DNA of 64,000 nucleotides from Trichomonas vaginalis G3. Its lineage: Eukaryota; Parabasalia; Trichomonadida; Trichomonadidae. The translations under genes and the position numbers were made by a program. The notes below the pieces were generated by a model. It made no database searches and had not been told where the DNA came from. It saw only the letters and a program-made list of their open reading frames with translations. This document shows, in pieces, positions 30,554 through 40,448 of this stretch (its first letter is position 1; each line of letters opens with the position of its first letter). Where the stretch lies: the NCBI RefSeq assembly GCF_026262505.1, contig NC_067207.1, positions 26,318,082-26,382,081 of the forward strand, read 5' to 3'.

Positions 30554-30748
30554 ATGTCCGAAGACTCGAAGGTGCAACACTTCCAAAATACCGACGAACT
30601 ACGAAGAGCAGCATGGCAGTATGTTCTTGACAACTTCTTTGAGTTCTCCAGGAACACCTTGGAAAATGCTGAAGAACTCCGACACAGAGAATTTGGAGAA
30701 ATTGCACTCCAATACTACCTTGACAAACAAAGGGTAAACAAAGGGTAA
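30554..30748 (+). CDS. Small helical protein, 64 aa (M2)
   Basis: The ATG lies directly behind AAAAAGTGTCATTTTTTC, an initiator-like motif that also precedes host genes in this window. The protein (MSEDSKVQHFQNTDELRRAA) is predicted helical and charged. The stop region contains three short GGTAAACAAA repeats. It is the first in a run of short genes with GC-richer codons than the Maverick genes around them. Function is unknown. Confidence 0.55.
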   Translation: MSEDSKVQHFQNTDELRRAAWQYVLDNFFEFSRNTLENAEELRHREFGEIALQYYLDKQRVNKG

Positions 30749-30799
30749 ACAAAGGGTAAAATAAGACTAAAAACTTAACGTTTAAAAAGTGACATTTTT

Positions 30800-30976
30800 A
30801 TGAGCTCCGAGTCACCGAGAAAACTTGGTCAGATGTTAGCAGCTTACTTCCCTGAGGAGGATGGAAGCGTTACATACGTAAGGTTCAAAAACAACGAACC
30901 TGGAATTGCGTACCAAATTCGCAATTACATGACCATGGAGAGTACGAAAGGTTTCTACAAGAGAAACCAGCTCTAA
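30800..30976 (+). CDS. Small protein, 58 aa (M2)
   Basis: The ATG directly follows AAAAAGTGACATTTTT, the same motif as the gene before. The protein begins MSSESPRKLGQMLAAYFPEE and contains VTYVRFKNNEPGIAYQIRNY. It is too short for the automatic frame list but has a clean start and stop. There is no recognised family. It is part of the same co-regulated-looking block. Confidence 0.5.
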   Translation: MSSESPRKLGQMLAAYFPEEDGSVTYVRFKNNEPGIAYQIRNYMTMESTKGFYKRNQL

Positions 30977-31027
30977 ACAACTCAGAAAAGAAAGAGTAAA
31001 AAGTTTAACTCGTAATTGTTTATTTTT

Positions 31028-31611
31028 TTACTTGTATGGGCAAGCTGCAAGAATGAAGTCGACTATCTCAGTCTTTGTTTTGACGAGCTGGACGGCTCTT
31101 GCGAGTACGTCTGTTTTGCGGTCTCCAGCTGGTGTCTGACCTTCGTAATTGCGCATGTTCTTGAGAGCTCCAACTGTAAATGATTGTAGGATGAAGAGTC
31201 TCTCAGACTGCTTGAGGTAGTCTTCACGGTCACGAACCGAATCTGTGGTACGAGTCGAATCGGTCGATTTGAGGAAGAGACTGAAAGCCTGTCGTCTTCC
31301 ATAGGGGCTGTGGCATAATCTTTGCGTAAGCGGTTCAGACCTTCTTCGAACTCTTGGTCTCTCTTCGATTTGGATTGAGATTGGAATTGCTGGGGTGGAG
31401 CTTGTTGGAACATCCAAGGGTTGGGGAAGTAAGGCATAGGCTGAGGAGGGTAGTTCGGGAAGCCTTGTGGTGGGTAGTAACCTTGAGGTGGAAATTGGTA
31501 GTAAATCGGAGGTACTTGCTGGAACTGAGGTTGCTGAGGAGACTGTTGTGGTGCTGGGGCTGTCGGTTCTTCTGGCTTTGGAAGGCATTCAGGAAGAGGA
31601 ACGTCAGTCAT
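31028..31611 (-). CDS. Pro/Gln/Tyr-rich protein (M2)
   Basis: The minus-strand frame from 31611 begins MTDVPLPECLPKPEEPTAP and continues with a Pro/Gln/Tyr-rich stretch (YQFPPQGYYPPQGFPNYPPQ). A second overlapping frame has a more protein-like helical end (RLFILQSFTVGALKNMRNYE). The status is unclear, and the gene is probably broken in this copy. Such PQ/Y-rich proteins can self-assemble; no family is recognised. Confidence 0.4.
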
Positions 31612-31623
31612 CCGTTTGTGTCC

Positions 31624-31855
31624 TGTCGGAAGGAAAAACTTTTTCTGTCGGAAGGAAAAACTTTTTCTGTCGGAAGGAAAAACTTTTTCTGAAGTTCGAC
31701 CAAAAAGTTCTCAATTTTCGAAAATTTGAATGGTTTACGGACGGACAACTGGAAGAGTTCTTCCTGTCGGAAGGAAAAATTTTTCCCTTTGTCCGGAAAA
31801 TTTTTTCCAGTTGTCGGGAAAATATTTTCCTGTCGGATGGAAGGACTCGGAATGC
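31624..31855. repeat. 22-bp direct repeats with embedded GAAAAA/TTTTTC palindromes
   Basis: TGTCGGAAGGAAAAACTTTT begins at 31624, 31646 and 31668, a period of 22. Diverged copies follow near 31767 and 31831. Each unit contains a GGAAAAA...TTTTTCC type inverted pair. They lie between a minus-strand and a plus-strand gene, just upstream of the ATG at 31837, so they could be regulatory. Confidence 0.85.
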
Positions 31856-32226
31856 CAGAAGGATTTGACGAGGCAATTTACCTTATAGAGATAAATGAAG
31901 TTGTTAAGCAGTACTTGCGCAGGGTAATGAAGCCCAAGGTCAAGTTCACCGCTATTTCTGGAAGGGCTGCCTTGAATCTCGAGACTTCGACTGGAATTCC
32001 AATTCAAATACCAGAAAACACTCCTTTCGACGACATAAAGGACGCCAAAAGAGAAACTCTTGTTAAGTTCCTAAACAAACGTCCTTGGATAAAAATACCA
32101 AACAAGGAGAACCCCCTACCCCATATGAAATTGGCAATTCAGTCTCTCCTTCACTTCTCGGGTCAGCCGTTCTACATAACCTGTGAAGGCGACATCCAAC
32201 CAGTTCAGTCAACCTTAACGTTTTGA
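31837..32226 (+). CDS. Hypothetical protein, 129 aa (M2)
   Basis: The start MEGLGMPEGFDEAIYLIEIN is chosen because the frame upstream of it is repeat sequence. The protein is a compact alpha/beta type, with KFTAISGRAALNLETSTGIP and KLAIQSLLHFSGQPFYITCE. The last two features (a helix, then a short strand) are the best-ordered parts. No family is recognised. Codon use is less AT-biased than in the Maverick core genes. Confidence 0.5.
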   Translation: MEGLGMPEGFDEAIYLIEINEVVKQYLRRVMKPKVKFTAISGRAALNLETSTGIPIQIPENTPFDDIKDAKRETLVKFLNKRPWIKIPNKENPLPHMKLAIQSLLHFSGQPFYITCEGDIQPVQSTLTF

Positions 32227-32255
32227 GTAAAAACATTTTTTTTTTCATTTTTTGA

Positions 32256-32807
32256 ATGAAGCAAGTTAAATTCGTCCCACACCAATCTCAATGGACCGAT
32301 GAAGAGTTTCAAGCCATGGTTGAAGACGTTGAGAACAACATAGACGGCGAACTTGAAGGAGCTCAAATCACAATTGCAACCAAAATTGCAGAGGTCAAGG
32401 AACAGATAGCTCCACTTAAAGCTACCAAAGCTACTCTTGACCTCATGGATAGTTACCGTTTAGATGTCAAGAGTGGAATAAGACAATTAAAATTAAAACT
32501 TCTAAACTACGAAGCTATACTCCAAAAGTTAGCAGAAATGAGAAGACTTTACCAGAGCTACTTACATGTAAGGGACTTACCTTCAAGCAATCCGACCAAA
32601 GATGAATTTGTTGACATTGTCCAATTTTGTCCGAAAGTCAGCTCAGATGTTTCGAACTGCTCCCAACATATCCAGAATATGAACGTTTGCCTGAACTCTT
32701 CCGCAATCTCAAAAAACGTTTTTTGGTTCTCATGTTCGAAACTTTTATCGAAGAGACAACAAACGTTCAGAAGAAGAACAAGATATTATTTTAAACTTGT
32801 TGTATGA
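32256..32807 (+). CDS. Coiled-coil protein, up to 183 aa (M2)
   Basis: It begins MKQVKFVPHQSQWTDEEFQA and has a helical stretch (KIAEVKEQIAPLKATKATLD, then RQLKLKLLNYEAILQKLAEM) that looks like a coiled coil. The last third is Ser/Cys-rich and reads differently, so the true C-terminus is uncertain. It is 64 bases upstream of the HNH gene. Confidence 0.45.
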   Translation: MKQVKFVPHQSQWTDEEFQAMVEDVENNIDGELEGAQITIATKIAEVKEQIAPLKATKATLDLMDSYRLDVKSGIRQLKLKLLNYEAILQKLAEMRRLYQSYLHVRDLPSSNPTKDEFVDIVQFCPKVSSDVSNCSQHIQNMNVCLNSSAISKNVFWFSCSKLLSKRQQTFRRRTRYYFKLVV

Positions 32808-32870
32808 CTTAACCGTCATAACAAGCTTTTTGAAGTAAAACCGTCATTCTCAAACCACTTCATTTTTTCG

Positions 32871-33566
32871 ATGTCCGAACAAGCACCGAAGCCAAACTCA
32901 ATGGCAGATGTCCTTTCAAGGTTGCCAGACAAGCGCCCAGTTCAAATTCAAATTGCCCAATTGAACGCTCATCTGACAACCACCATTAAGACTATCCAAT
33001 GTAGTCTTATGGAAGAGATAACCAATCTCAAAGTCGAAGTCCTCACGAACCAAGCTTCCAATAAGAAAGTCCTGAACGATTTCGCGGAAACCTTGCGCCA
33101 ATACAACATAGAGAACCAAAACCTTGCCAGACTCATCTACCGTTTCTTCGAAGAGATAGACGCCATCTGGAAGGTACTCGGAAAGGACAGAACATGCAAC
33201 ACCGTACTTCGTGAGTACCAAATTGAAGAAGGAATTTTCGAGGAAGAAGAGAAACACGAAGAAGAAGAGGAAGAAGAAGAGAAACACGAAGAAAAGGAAG
33301 TTTGGGCAACCCTTGTTGCGGATGACGGTTATGAAATTTCCCAACCCTACCCATACAAAATCCGCAACAAGGAGACAGGCAAGGTTCTTACCCCAGTCCT
33401 CAACAACTTGGGACACTTGAGCCTTACCCTTCGGAATTACGGTACAATTTCCATGGGAAGGCTTGTCGGTATGCAATGGGTTCCAAATCCAAACAAGAAG
33501 ACGAAGGTCAGACACATTGACGGTGACAAGCTCAACAACCGTAAGGAGAACCTCGAGTGGTTCTAA
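32871..33566 (+). CDS. HNH-type protein with coiled-coil and acidic linker, 231 aa (M2)
   Basis: Residues 1-110 are helical (VEVLTNQASNKKVLNDFAET). Residues about 120-145 are a Glu/Lys-rich repeat. The last 85 residues match the pattern of homing-type HNH_3/NUMOD4 proteins: GYEISQPYPYKIRNKETGKV, then YGTISMGRLVGMQWVPNPN, then VRHIDGDKLNNRKENLEWF, where His-Ile-Asp-Gly and Asn-Asn-x-x-x-Asn-Leu are the metal-finger residues. It could nick DNA, or be a DNA-binding derivative. The ATG follows TTCATTTTTTCG. It looks whole. Confidence 0.7.
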   Translation: MSEQAPKPNSMADVLSRLPDKRPVQIQIAQLNAHLTTTIKTIQCSLMEEITNLKVEVLTNQASNKKVLNDFAETLRQYNIENQNLARLIYRFFEEIDAIWKVLGKDRTCNTVLREYQIEEGIFEEEEKHEEEEEEEEKHEEKEVWATLVADDGYEISQPYPYKIRNKETGKVLTPVLNNLGHLSLTLRNYGTISMGRLVGMQWVPNPNKKTKVRHIDGDKLNNRKENLEWF

Positions 33567-33614
33567 GAGTAAAAAATTTTATTTTAGGGGGAAACCCCAA
33601 GTAAATTTAAGTTT

Positions 33615-33878
33615 TTATTTAGATAAGTAGCTTAAATTACGGATAATTTGGATAAGTAGTTCCTGACCTCTGAATTGAACTCTTTCGTCATCCCAGTTGC
33701 GTAGGAGGTCGTCCCAGAGGAGTTGGTAGAATTGCCAATCCAAGGACGATTTGTCCTCCCAGGCATTGAGGATGTACTGCTCGTAGAGTCTCATGACCTC
33801 TGCCTTGCACCAGACACCCTCTCCCTTGGAACGTAAGGCTTCTTCGAAGTGCTCGAATGCGATTGGCTGCTTGGCCAT
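33615..33878 (-). CDS. Small helical protein, 87 aa (M2)
   Basis: The first ATG gives MAKQPIAFEHFEEALRSKGE; it sits just behind AAAAAGTGTCATTTCAG. The protein is helical and Trp-rich (AWEDKSSLDWQFYQLLWDDL). No family is recognised. It is convergent with the HNH gene. With 30554 and 30800 it is one of three genes in the block with the AAAAAGTGWCATT leader. Confidence 0.55.
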   Translation of the reverse strand: MAKQPIAFEHFEEALRSKGEGVWCKAEVMRLYEQYILNAWEDKSSLDWQFYQLLWDDLLRNWDDERVQFRGQELLIQIIRNLSYLSK

Positions 33879-34017
33879 CTGAAATGACACTTTTTGTCCG
33901 TTTGGTCAATGTTTGTGTCTCGTGCCATAGTCGACGAAAATACAGACAAACAGGTTATATATGAGTTTGAGACCAAGAATTCCCCACATTTAAATTCAAA
34001 TTCGAATAAAAATTTTT

Positions 34018-36168
34018 TTACTTCATGCAATGTTTTATTTCTGTGCCGTCTTCAAGTATACCCCAATACTTACGCTTGGAGAGGACATGAACTTCGGTGA
34101 AAATTTTGTCCAATTTGAATTGACCCATCTTTTCACCGACTAAACCCATTTCAATGAGTTTGTTGTATCCTTCTTCGTTCGTCATGAGTGCGTCAATGTT
34201 CTCATAGTATACCTTCACTTTCGATTTAACATCGGAGAAGAACTCATTGTAGTTGTCAAGGACTGCCTTTGCGAACTGAGGGTAAGACCAATGTTCGACA
34301 ATAGGTTTTAATGTGGTTACTAAGCCACTTTGACCTTGAGTGAATTCGTACTTCAAAACAAAAGGAGAAAACCTTTCAACAAAGTTGTCGACCTTCTCAT
34401 AATGTTTACTCTTCATCTCTTGAGGTTTCTTAATGGAATATCCCCATGTCGAATTCATAAGCAATTTGAGTGTCATTGCAAGTTTGGGGTTTGAAGCTTT
34501 CCTAATATCATACAGTTGTTGTATGACTTTTCCAACTGTATAGTTCCTTCCCGGGAACTCACCATCTTCGTTTGGAATTCCAGTCGGAATATATTGGACA
34601 AACCTCATGTATGCAGCGTTAAGGTCGACATAGTATATTTTTTCGTTTGAGTCGAACTTGTCGCAACCAATTGGTCCAGTTTGTGGAAATTCAAGTGAGT
34701 CTCTTATCTTCTGAGAAACTTCTCCTGTTATCTCATAAACATCGTCGAAGCAACCTGTTTCATATAAAACCTTCTGACCTAACTCAGATGCTCTCCAATA
34801 CAATTTGACGTCAATTGGATGTCTCAATGGAAGTTTGTTTATAGCATCTTGAAGTTCTTGCAACCTCATTGGAAGTTCTTCTGGTTCAGGTTGGTATCCG
34901 AACAATCCAACTCCTTTTGGAATTGTGTACTTCTTTTGTACTATAACTTTGTCTGGAACAACTTTTGGTCTTGCTAACAGTTGAAAGTTTGTTTCGTCTT
35001 TTGTACAAATTTCTGTTCAGCTTGTCATCTGGAATTGGTTCCAACAACCTTTCTCGAAAAGAATGCTTTACAGCTCTGACAATGTTGCACTTGCCTTTTC
35101 CGAAAATGGGTTTGTAAGACTTTCGTTCAACATGAAGTGGTTGTGGACAATTGCAATCTTCAACCATGGTAAATTGAACTCAACAACATAGTCGTCATGT
35201 GAAGAACCTTTAGAGCTGTAGGTATGTTGACTCGGATATTGACATTGCCAACGGTGCAATTTTTGCCAATTGACCTCTGAGAATGTACCTTGTCTTCACA
35301 CATGACTCAAGATACTTCATCTTCTCATCTGTAACAAGACCAGAGTTCCTGAGACATGTAAGAAACAAGGTTCATTGACAATTGTTTCAATTGAATTGTA
35401 AATTCCATACCTTGTTAAGTCAATGTCAGACTTATTTCTGAACGGGAAGTATCCAGCATGTTGTCTGACTGCTTGAGGGTTAGGTTGGTACCATTCGAAC
35501 TTCACGCTTGCAATTCCTTCAATTGCATTCAAAATATCTGAGTCGGAGTCAAACATTTGTTCTCTCTTTGTAGTCTTGAAAGCGTCAAGAAGTTGTGTGG
35601 CTGTTGTGACATTGCCATGTGCATAGTATATATGACCATCTAAATCTGTTACGGTTAGTCTGAGATTGTATCCTTTCTTATTTCCGTCTTGAATTGCAGC
35701 AAGTACACCCATGAAGCCTTCTTTGTTCTTTCCATCGTCAAAGTTTACTGTAAAGGTTCGACCAGATGTAATTTTACTTCTAACCTCACGATACTTTTCA
35801 TATGCATATCTTGTTCTTTCCATTGGAGCATGTGCGTCTTCACCTTTTCCTTTTTTCCTTCTCAAAGGATGCAATTGTTCGTCATGTTTCCAGTAGAATC
35901 TGGCAAAGCCGTCGTGTCCTTCAACTTGCGGTTCATTAACATCGAAAGGCATGTCCATAAGACGTTCTTCTTCTAACCTCTCTAGTCTGTTTGGATAATT
36001 TGCGCGTGCTGTTTCCAAGTCCATTTCGTAGCGAAGACCAGACAGTTTGTCATAGACTTTTATGGGTCTTCCCTTCCTATATTTAAACTTCTTTGAAACT
36101 TTCCAACCATATCTTTCTAACTCTGCTTTTATTCTAGCAGACCTTCTATCCATTCTATACGGGGGCAT
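34018..36168 (-). pseudogene. Family B DNA polymerase, protein-primed type (M2)
   Basis: This is the replication polymerase of the Maverick. The largest open frame (34018-34905) has KIYYVDLNAAYMRFVQY (motif A), LAMTLKLLMNSTWGYSIKK (motif B) and VYYENIDALMTNEEGY (motif C region), in the right order. The frame at 35317-36168 gives the basic N-terminal part (MPPYRMDRRSARIKAELERY). The M1 remnant at 1-1392 corresponds to its N-terminal side. It is a broken fossil with a few breaks. Confidence 0.85.
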
Positions 36169-36196
36169 TTTTTATAAAAATAAAAAAATGTTTTTT

Positions 36197-36781
36197 TTAC
36201 TTTACGTAACCACCTGCTGCCAAAAGTCTTTGACGCCAACCCATACCAGCTAATGAAGGTTGACTTGGTTTAGTTTGGAAACTAACCTTTGGTTTTGGTT
36301 TATCTTCAGTTTTTGGCTTCCCTTCTTCTATCTGTTTTTCGTCACTTTTCGGTTCGGCTGACTTTACCTCACCTGCAGGAACAGTTGTGTCGTCAACATC
36401 TTCATAAATGTCATATGCCATTTGTTTCTGTTTTCCTTTCAACTTTTTGTGTTTGTTGTAAAGTTTAGAATATTTCGACTCTAAGTCAATGAGATGTTCT
36501 ATAATGAACTGTTGGTCAGTGAAGTAAACTTTTCCATCTGTTGTCTCGAAAATTCCTTCCGACTTCAATATTTTATTTGTGAGAGTCTGTTTCTTTTTTG
36601 AGATACTTGCCGTTCCATTTTTATGAAAAGTGACTTTGTAGTTAGGGTTTGTATTTCCAGACCTGGCACTTTCTATTATTGAATTTTTCTCTTCATCTGT
36701 AAGTTCTTTGACAGGTTTTGACAATGGTTCTGAACTTTTTGTTTGTGGTGTCAAATCTACCGTTTCAACTTCTTCGGTCAT
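36197..36781 (-). CDS. Maverick hypothetical protein, 194 aa (M2)
   Basis: Same length and nearly the same protein as 1423-2007, with substitutions mainly in the P/E/K-rich linker. Substitutions confined to the linker suggest that the flanking parts were under selection. The leader is CATCTCAGTAAAAA. There is no recognised family; it looks whole. Confidence 0.7.
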   Translation of the reverse strand: MTEEVETVDLTPQTKSSEPLSKPVKELTDEEKNSIIESARSGNTNPNYKVTFHKNGTASISKKKQTLTNKILKSEGIFETTDGKVYFTDQQFIIEHLIDLESKYSKLYNKHKKLKGKQKQMAYDIYEDVDDTTVPAGEVKSAEPKSDEKQIEEGKPKTEDKPKPKVSFQTKPSQPSLAGMGWRQRLLAAGGYVK

Positions 36782-36799
36782 TTCATCTCAGTAAAAAAA

Positions 36800-36955
36800 T
36801 TAGTTTGGTTTGTTTTCAACTGGTTGTTGTTGTTTTTTAAGTCGGTCTAAAACTTCCTGAGGTATAGGAAGAACTTGACAAACACGTGGTTGTGTAACTG
36901 CTGGAAGCCGACAAAGCCATCTTGAACCCATTTGTCTCAATGCTGTATTGTTCAT
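36800..36955 (-). CDS. Maverick small protein, 51 aa (M2)
   Basis: This is the counterpart of 2027-2182, starting MNNTALRQMGSRWLCRLPAV and ending KKQQQPVENKPN. The same CTCAGTAAAAA leader precedes it. Function is unknown. Confidence 0.6.
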   Translation of the reverse strand: MNNTALRQMGSRWLCRLPAVTQPRVCQVLPIPQEVLDRLKKQQQPVENKPN

Positions 36956-36974
36956 TTCATCTCAGTAAAAAAAT

Positions 36975-37376
36975 TTACATTCCCCACGTTTGAGGTGGTT
37001 GCGGTTGGTTGTTGTTTACCCACTGTTGTGCATGGTTATATCCTCTGTTAAAGAATCTTTCACCTTGGTCCATGTAGTGTCCTGCTTGGTTATAGTAGTC
37101 ATTTGCTTTGTTATAATAGTTTCCTGCTTGTCTTCCTACATTGTCCATCCATCCTTGAACTTTTCCTCTTGTTTCAGGATTTGGAATAAGATTTGCTGCA
37201 TCTCGTGCTACATCCCAACCTTTCTGTACAGTTTGTATAATAGGTTGTGCTTTCTCTTTCAGTATACCTAATGTACTCAAAATCTTCCTTCCAATTCCAA
37301 ATGCACCTCTGGCTATTGTTCCCACTGCGGGTAAAAATCTAGATGCGACTCCTGCTATTGCGCCAAATAAACCCAT
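36975..37376 (-). CDS. Membrane-active-type virion protein candidate, 133 aa (M2)
   Basis: The N-terminus MGLFGAIAGVASRFLPAVGT is a hydrophobic, Gly-rich amphipathic helix like those of membrane-lytic capsid proteins. A second amphipathic helix follows (KILSTLGILKEKAQPIIQTV). The C-terminal half is Tyr/Asn/Gln-rich (YYNKANDYYNQAGHYMDQGE). It lies head-to-head with the integrase across a 16-base gap. The adenovirus protein VI analogy is inference. It looks whole. Confidence 0.65.
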   Translation of the reverse strand: MGLFGAIAGVASRFLPAVGTIARGAFGIGRKILSTLGILKEKAQPIIQTVQKGWDVARDAANLIPNPETRGKVQGWMDNVGRQAGNYYNKANDYYNQAGHYMDQGERFFNRGYNHAQQWVNNNQPQPPQTWGM

Positions 37377-37392
37377 TTCTTATGGGTTAAAA

Positions 37393-38349
37393 ATGACGAA
37401 TTCAAACAAGGACCCCTATGTTTCTAAAGCGACAAAGAAAGCACTCATGGTAAAAATCTTTAGTTCAACACCAAATGCTTGGTTTATGGATATCTTGGAA
37501 AAATTCCGAGGTATAGAGAAGATGGACCACCATACTGGCTAATATTTGTTGGTCAAAACACAAGATACTGTGAAGCCATACCATTATGGTCCAAAAATAT
37601 TTTAGATGTGAAAACTGCTTTGACAATATTCGTTGACAAATACCATCCAACAAAACTGACATCTGACTGTGAAAGTTCTTTCAAATCAGACGATATTAAA
37701 AACTATCTGCGTTCAAAAATGTAAACCAATATTTCATTGTCGACCAAAACCATTCTGCTCTTGGTGTCATTGACAGTTGTATAAAAATCTTAAGAGACTT
37801 AAATCAACCACAAGGTGGTGAGGTAGATGAAATGTCATATGACGACAAATATAGACACTTCTCCATGGCAAGATGAGACAAGTTTTAAATATTTACAATA
37901 GCCGTAAACAAAAAGGTTTGGGAAACCATTCCCCCGAAGAAATGAAAAAACAACCCTGACTTAGAGAAAGACTATATATTTAATAGTTTAGTCAAAAGAG
38001 ACAAACAAGAAAGAATGCCAGGCTTCAAACTTAAGAAAGGTGACAAAGTAAAAATAGAAATACCTAACGCGACCCATATGAAAATACTATTGACTATGAC
38101 AACAATGGGAACCCGACAGGTACTCGCATTCGTGTTCGTAAAAATAGAAGAAAGTATACAAGAGAATATTATGAAGTTTTAGGCAAACATGGCAAAATGT
38201 ACAGACTGCAAGCAGAAGATAAAACTACTATTGTCAGACCTCGTTTCAAACTTGTTAAGGTTCAAGGTGGTATACTTTCAAAGACAGTTCCTAACAAATA
38301 TAAGACAACTCCTGACGAATATGCTAAAGAAGTTGAAAATGACGACTAA
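37393..38349 (+). pseudogene. Maverick rve-type integrase (M2)
   Basis: This is the counterpart of 2622-3579 with the same core motifs (TSDCESSF; SALGVIDS) and the same C-terminal region. It is followed within 26 bases by the convergent tail-collar gene. It is a broken fossil with several breaks, while the M1 copy is nearly whole. Confidence 0.85.
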
Positions 38350-38374
38350 GCATTTCTATACCATGCGTAAACTG

Positions 38375-39580
38375 TCATGTAAGGTGGCATGTAGTCTTTA
38401 CTTTGTCCCGTTGTTTGCGTATACCCTGAAACGCGATGTGTATGGTTTCCTTCTCCCTGTGTGCTACCCCGAAACAATTTATAGCAAACTGAACGTTGTC
38501 TTTAACATCATATCCTTTACCTTTTTTCATTGCTGACCAATCCCAAAATCTATGCTTATGCCAACCTGCTTGAGATGTACTTAAATCTATGTAGTGACTG
38601 TGCGCAGGTAAGTTTTCACCTGAAATCGTTTTACTCCACCTGTTTCCTTTGAAGAGTTTGCACAATACAAAAACCTGTCGACTATTTGAGTCCAAGTTCC
38701 AAAACCAAGTACTACTTCTGGTTTGGTAGAGTTCATTGACGTGTAAATAGAACCTATAGGATATAGTGTTTGAAGTATTTCTGTCTTTAACGTTTGAAGC
38801 TCTGTTTTTGTCAGCTTTTTTATCATATAAATCTTGAGCAGTGAATTTAACTTTGTTTTCATCCTCCATGACATAGACATTTCTACATCTAATGTATCTC
38901 ATCGTTGTTATGTCTTCTTCCGATGTTAAACCTTGTGGAAAGTTAGGAGGTTTCCAATCTAATACATCCCCACCAGCTCCTTAAACCGTTCCTTCAATAT
39001 TTTCTATACCAACAGTTGCGAAGAAATCGTGTGTATGTCCAACGTCACTTTTCTTGTTTAAGGTTTCTTGTAAGTTTGTAATATCAGATATGGTATGTGT
39101 ATGAGTCTTTTTAGAATATTCTTTGTCAGCTCTTGTCACTTCACTTGACATTTTATTGTCAACATATGTTTTGTCAGCTTTGTCATCTAACATTGCTGGT
39201 AGTTCATCTACGTCATAGATGTTATGTGTATGATGTTTTTGTGGGTATGTTCTATCTGTCCATGCGAGAATATAGTCTCTTGTTGCATCTACATACTCTT
39301 TGTCAGCTTTGTTGTCAATATCTGCTTTCAAAAGAAGTTCATCTATAGGTTTCTCGTTTAAAGTTCTTTTTGTTGGATTTATACAAACAGTATGGTTCTT
39401 ACTGTCTTGAAATAGAAACTCATCTGTCATTGGGTTTATTGTCAGTTTTAAGTTTCCTTCTTTCAATGACTCAGATATCTTAGAATAGTTTGAAAAGTTT
39501 GTTGTGTTCTTATTTAGAGCTTGCATAATGAGTTGTCGGTTGTGTTGTATTTCTCTCATAGACGCTGTTTCTTTCGACAT
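38375..39580 (-). pseudogene. Tail-collar/fibre-like protein (M2)
   Basis: The counterpart of 3605-4774 starts MSKETASMREIQHNRQ. It has a shaft with repeated KADKxYVD units and HTHTISDITNLQETL repeats that differ in number and order from M1. The C-terminal collar domain again shows YPIGSIYTSMNSTKPE, LGFGTWTQI and NLPAHSHY-type sequence. The variable shaft and conserved ends are what is seen in receptor-binding fibres. It is a broken fossil with a few breaks. Confidence 0.7.
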
Positions 39581-39598
39581 TTTTATTCTAGATAAAAT

Positions 39599-40446
39599 AT
39601 GCTTTCAATAGAAAAAGAAAATTCAAGAGTTGCTACAACTAAACCATTAGATGAACTTTTTACGAATGTCGGTCAAAAGTTTGAGACAGAGACCGTAAAG
39701 CATGAAGGCTATCGTTTTGACTACCCGTTAAGATGGTTAAGAGACCCATCCGTCACAAAAGCTATTGGCTTTCGTAGAATGAAGTTCATTTCAGAAGCCA
39801 TACATGGTTTCCCATTTACGGTCGGTTTTGAAGTTCGATACTATAACAAAGAAAAACGTACGTATGAGAAATTTGAACAGGGAAAACTTTTACAAGTGAA
39901 TTTGCTTGTAAACTTAGAAACAACTCTTCAAGCTTTTCAAGAAAAAATAAACGATATCTATCTCGAATATGCAAAACAGTTTAACATTGACGAAGGGAGT
40001 ACCATCTCGATATTTTATATGACAGGAAAAATGCAACTGTTAAAATCAATAGAATAGAAGACCTTGGAGAAGACGTTTATATTTCTACAAAATATAACAA
40101 CTTGGCATGGTATAGATTTTTGAGGATGTTAAATCAGCCTGCAGAATATCCAGTACACCCGAACTTTTATGAAGTCGAAAACCCTAATGGAACATATGAA
40201 AATGTTTTCGACTCAGATGCTATTATAGTTCATGCTTCATTTTCTGGTGCACAAAACTCTTTTTTATGCTTGGCAAATGACTTTTACGAAAAACCTACAA
40301 AGCTATATGAACCACCGAGTGGAAGTATTTCAGACTTTCAAGTATGGTTTACAACAGATGGAAGAAAGAGAATAGTTCCATTATACCACGCGTTTTACTT
40401 AGAACTTAGTCTCATATACAACTACTATCGAACGGTAAAAATATAA
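39599..40446 (+). pseudogene. Maverick putative structural protein (M2)
   Basis: This is the counterpart of 4793-5640, with the same start (LSIEKENSRVATTKPLDEL) and the same end (FYLELSLIYNYYRTVKI). The middle differs strongly from M1, whereas the two ends are almost unchanged. That is a recombination-like or positive-selection pattern next to the variable fibre gene. It is a broken fossil with about one break. Confidence 0.55.
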
Positions 40447-40448
40447 TT

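Noticed and set aside
32916-33515. 199-codon minus-strand frame
   Set aside because: Antisense shadow of the HNH gene; the poly-Phe/Leu stretch is the complement of its Glu/Lys repeat.
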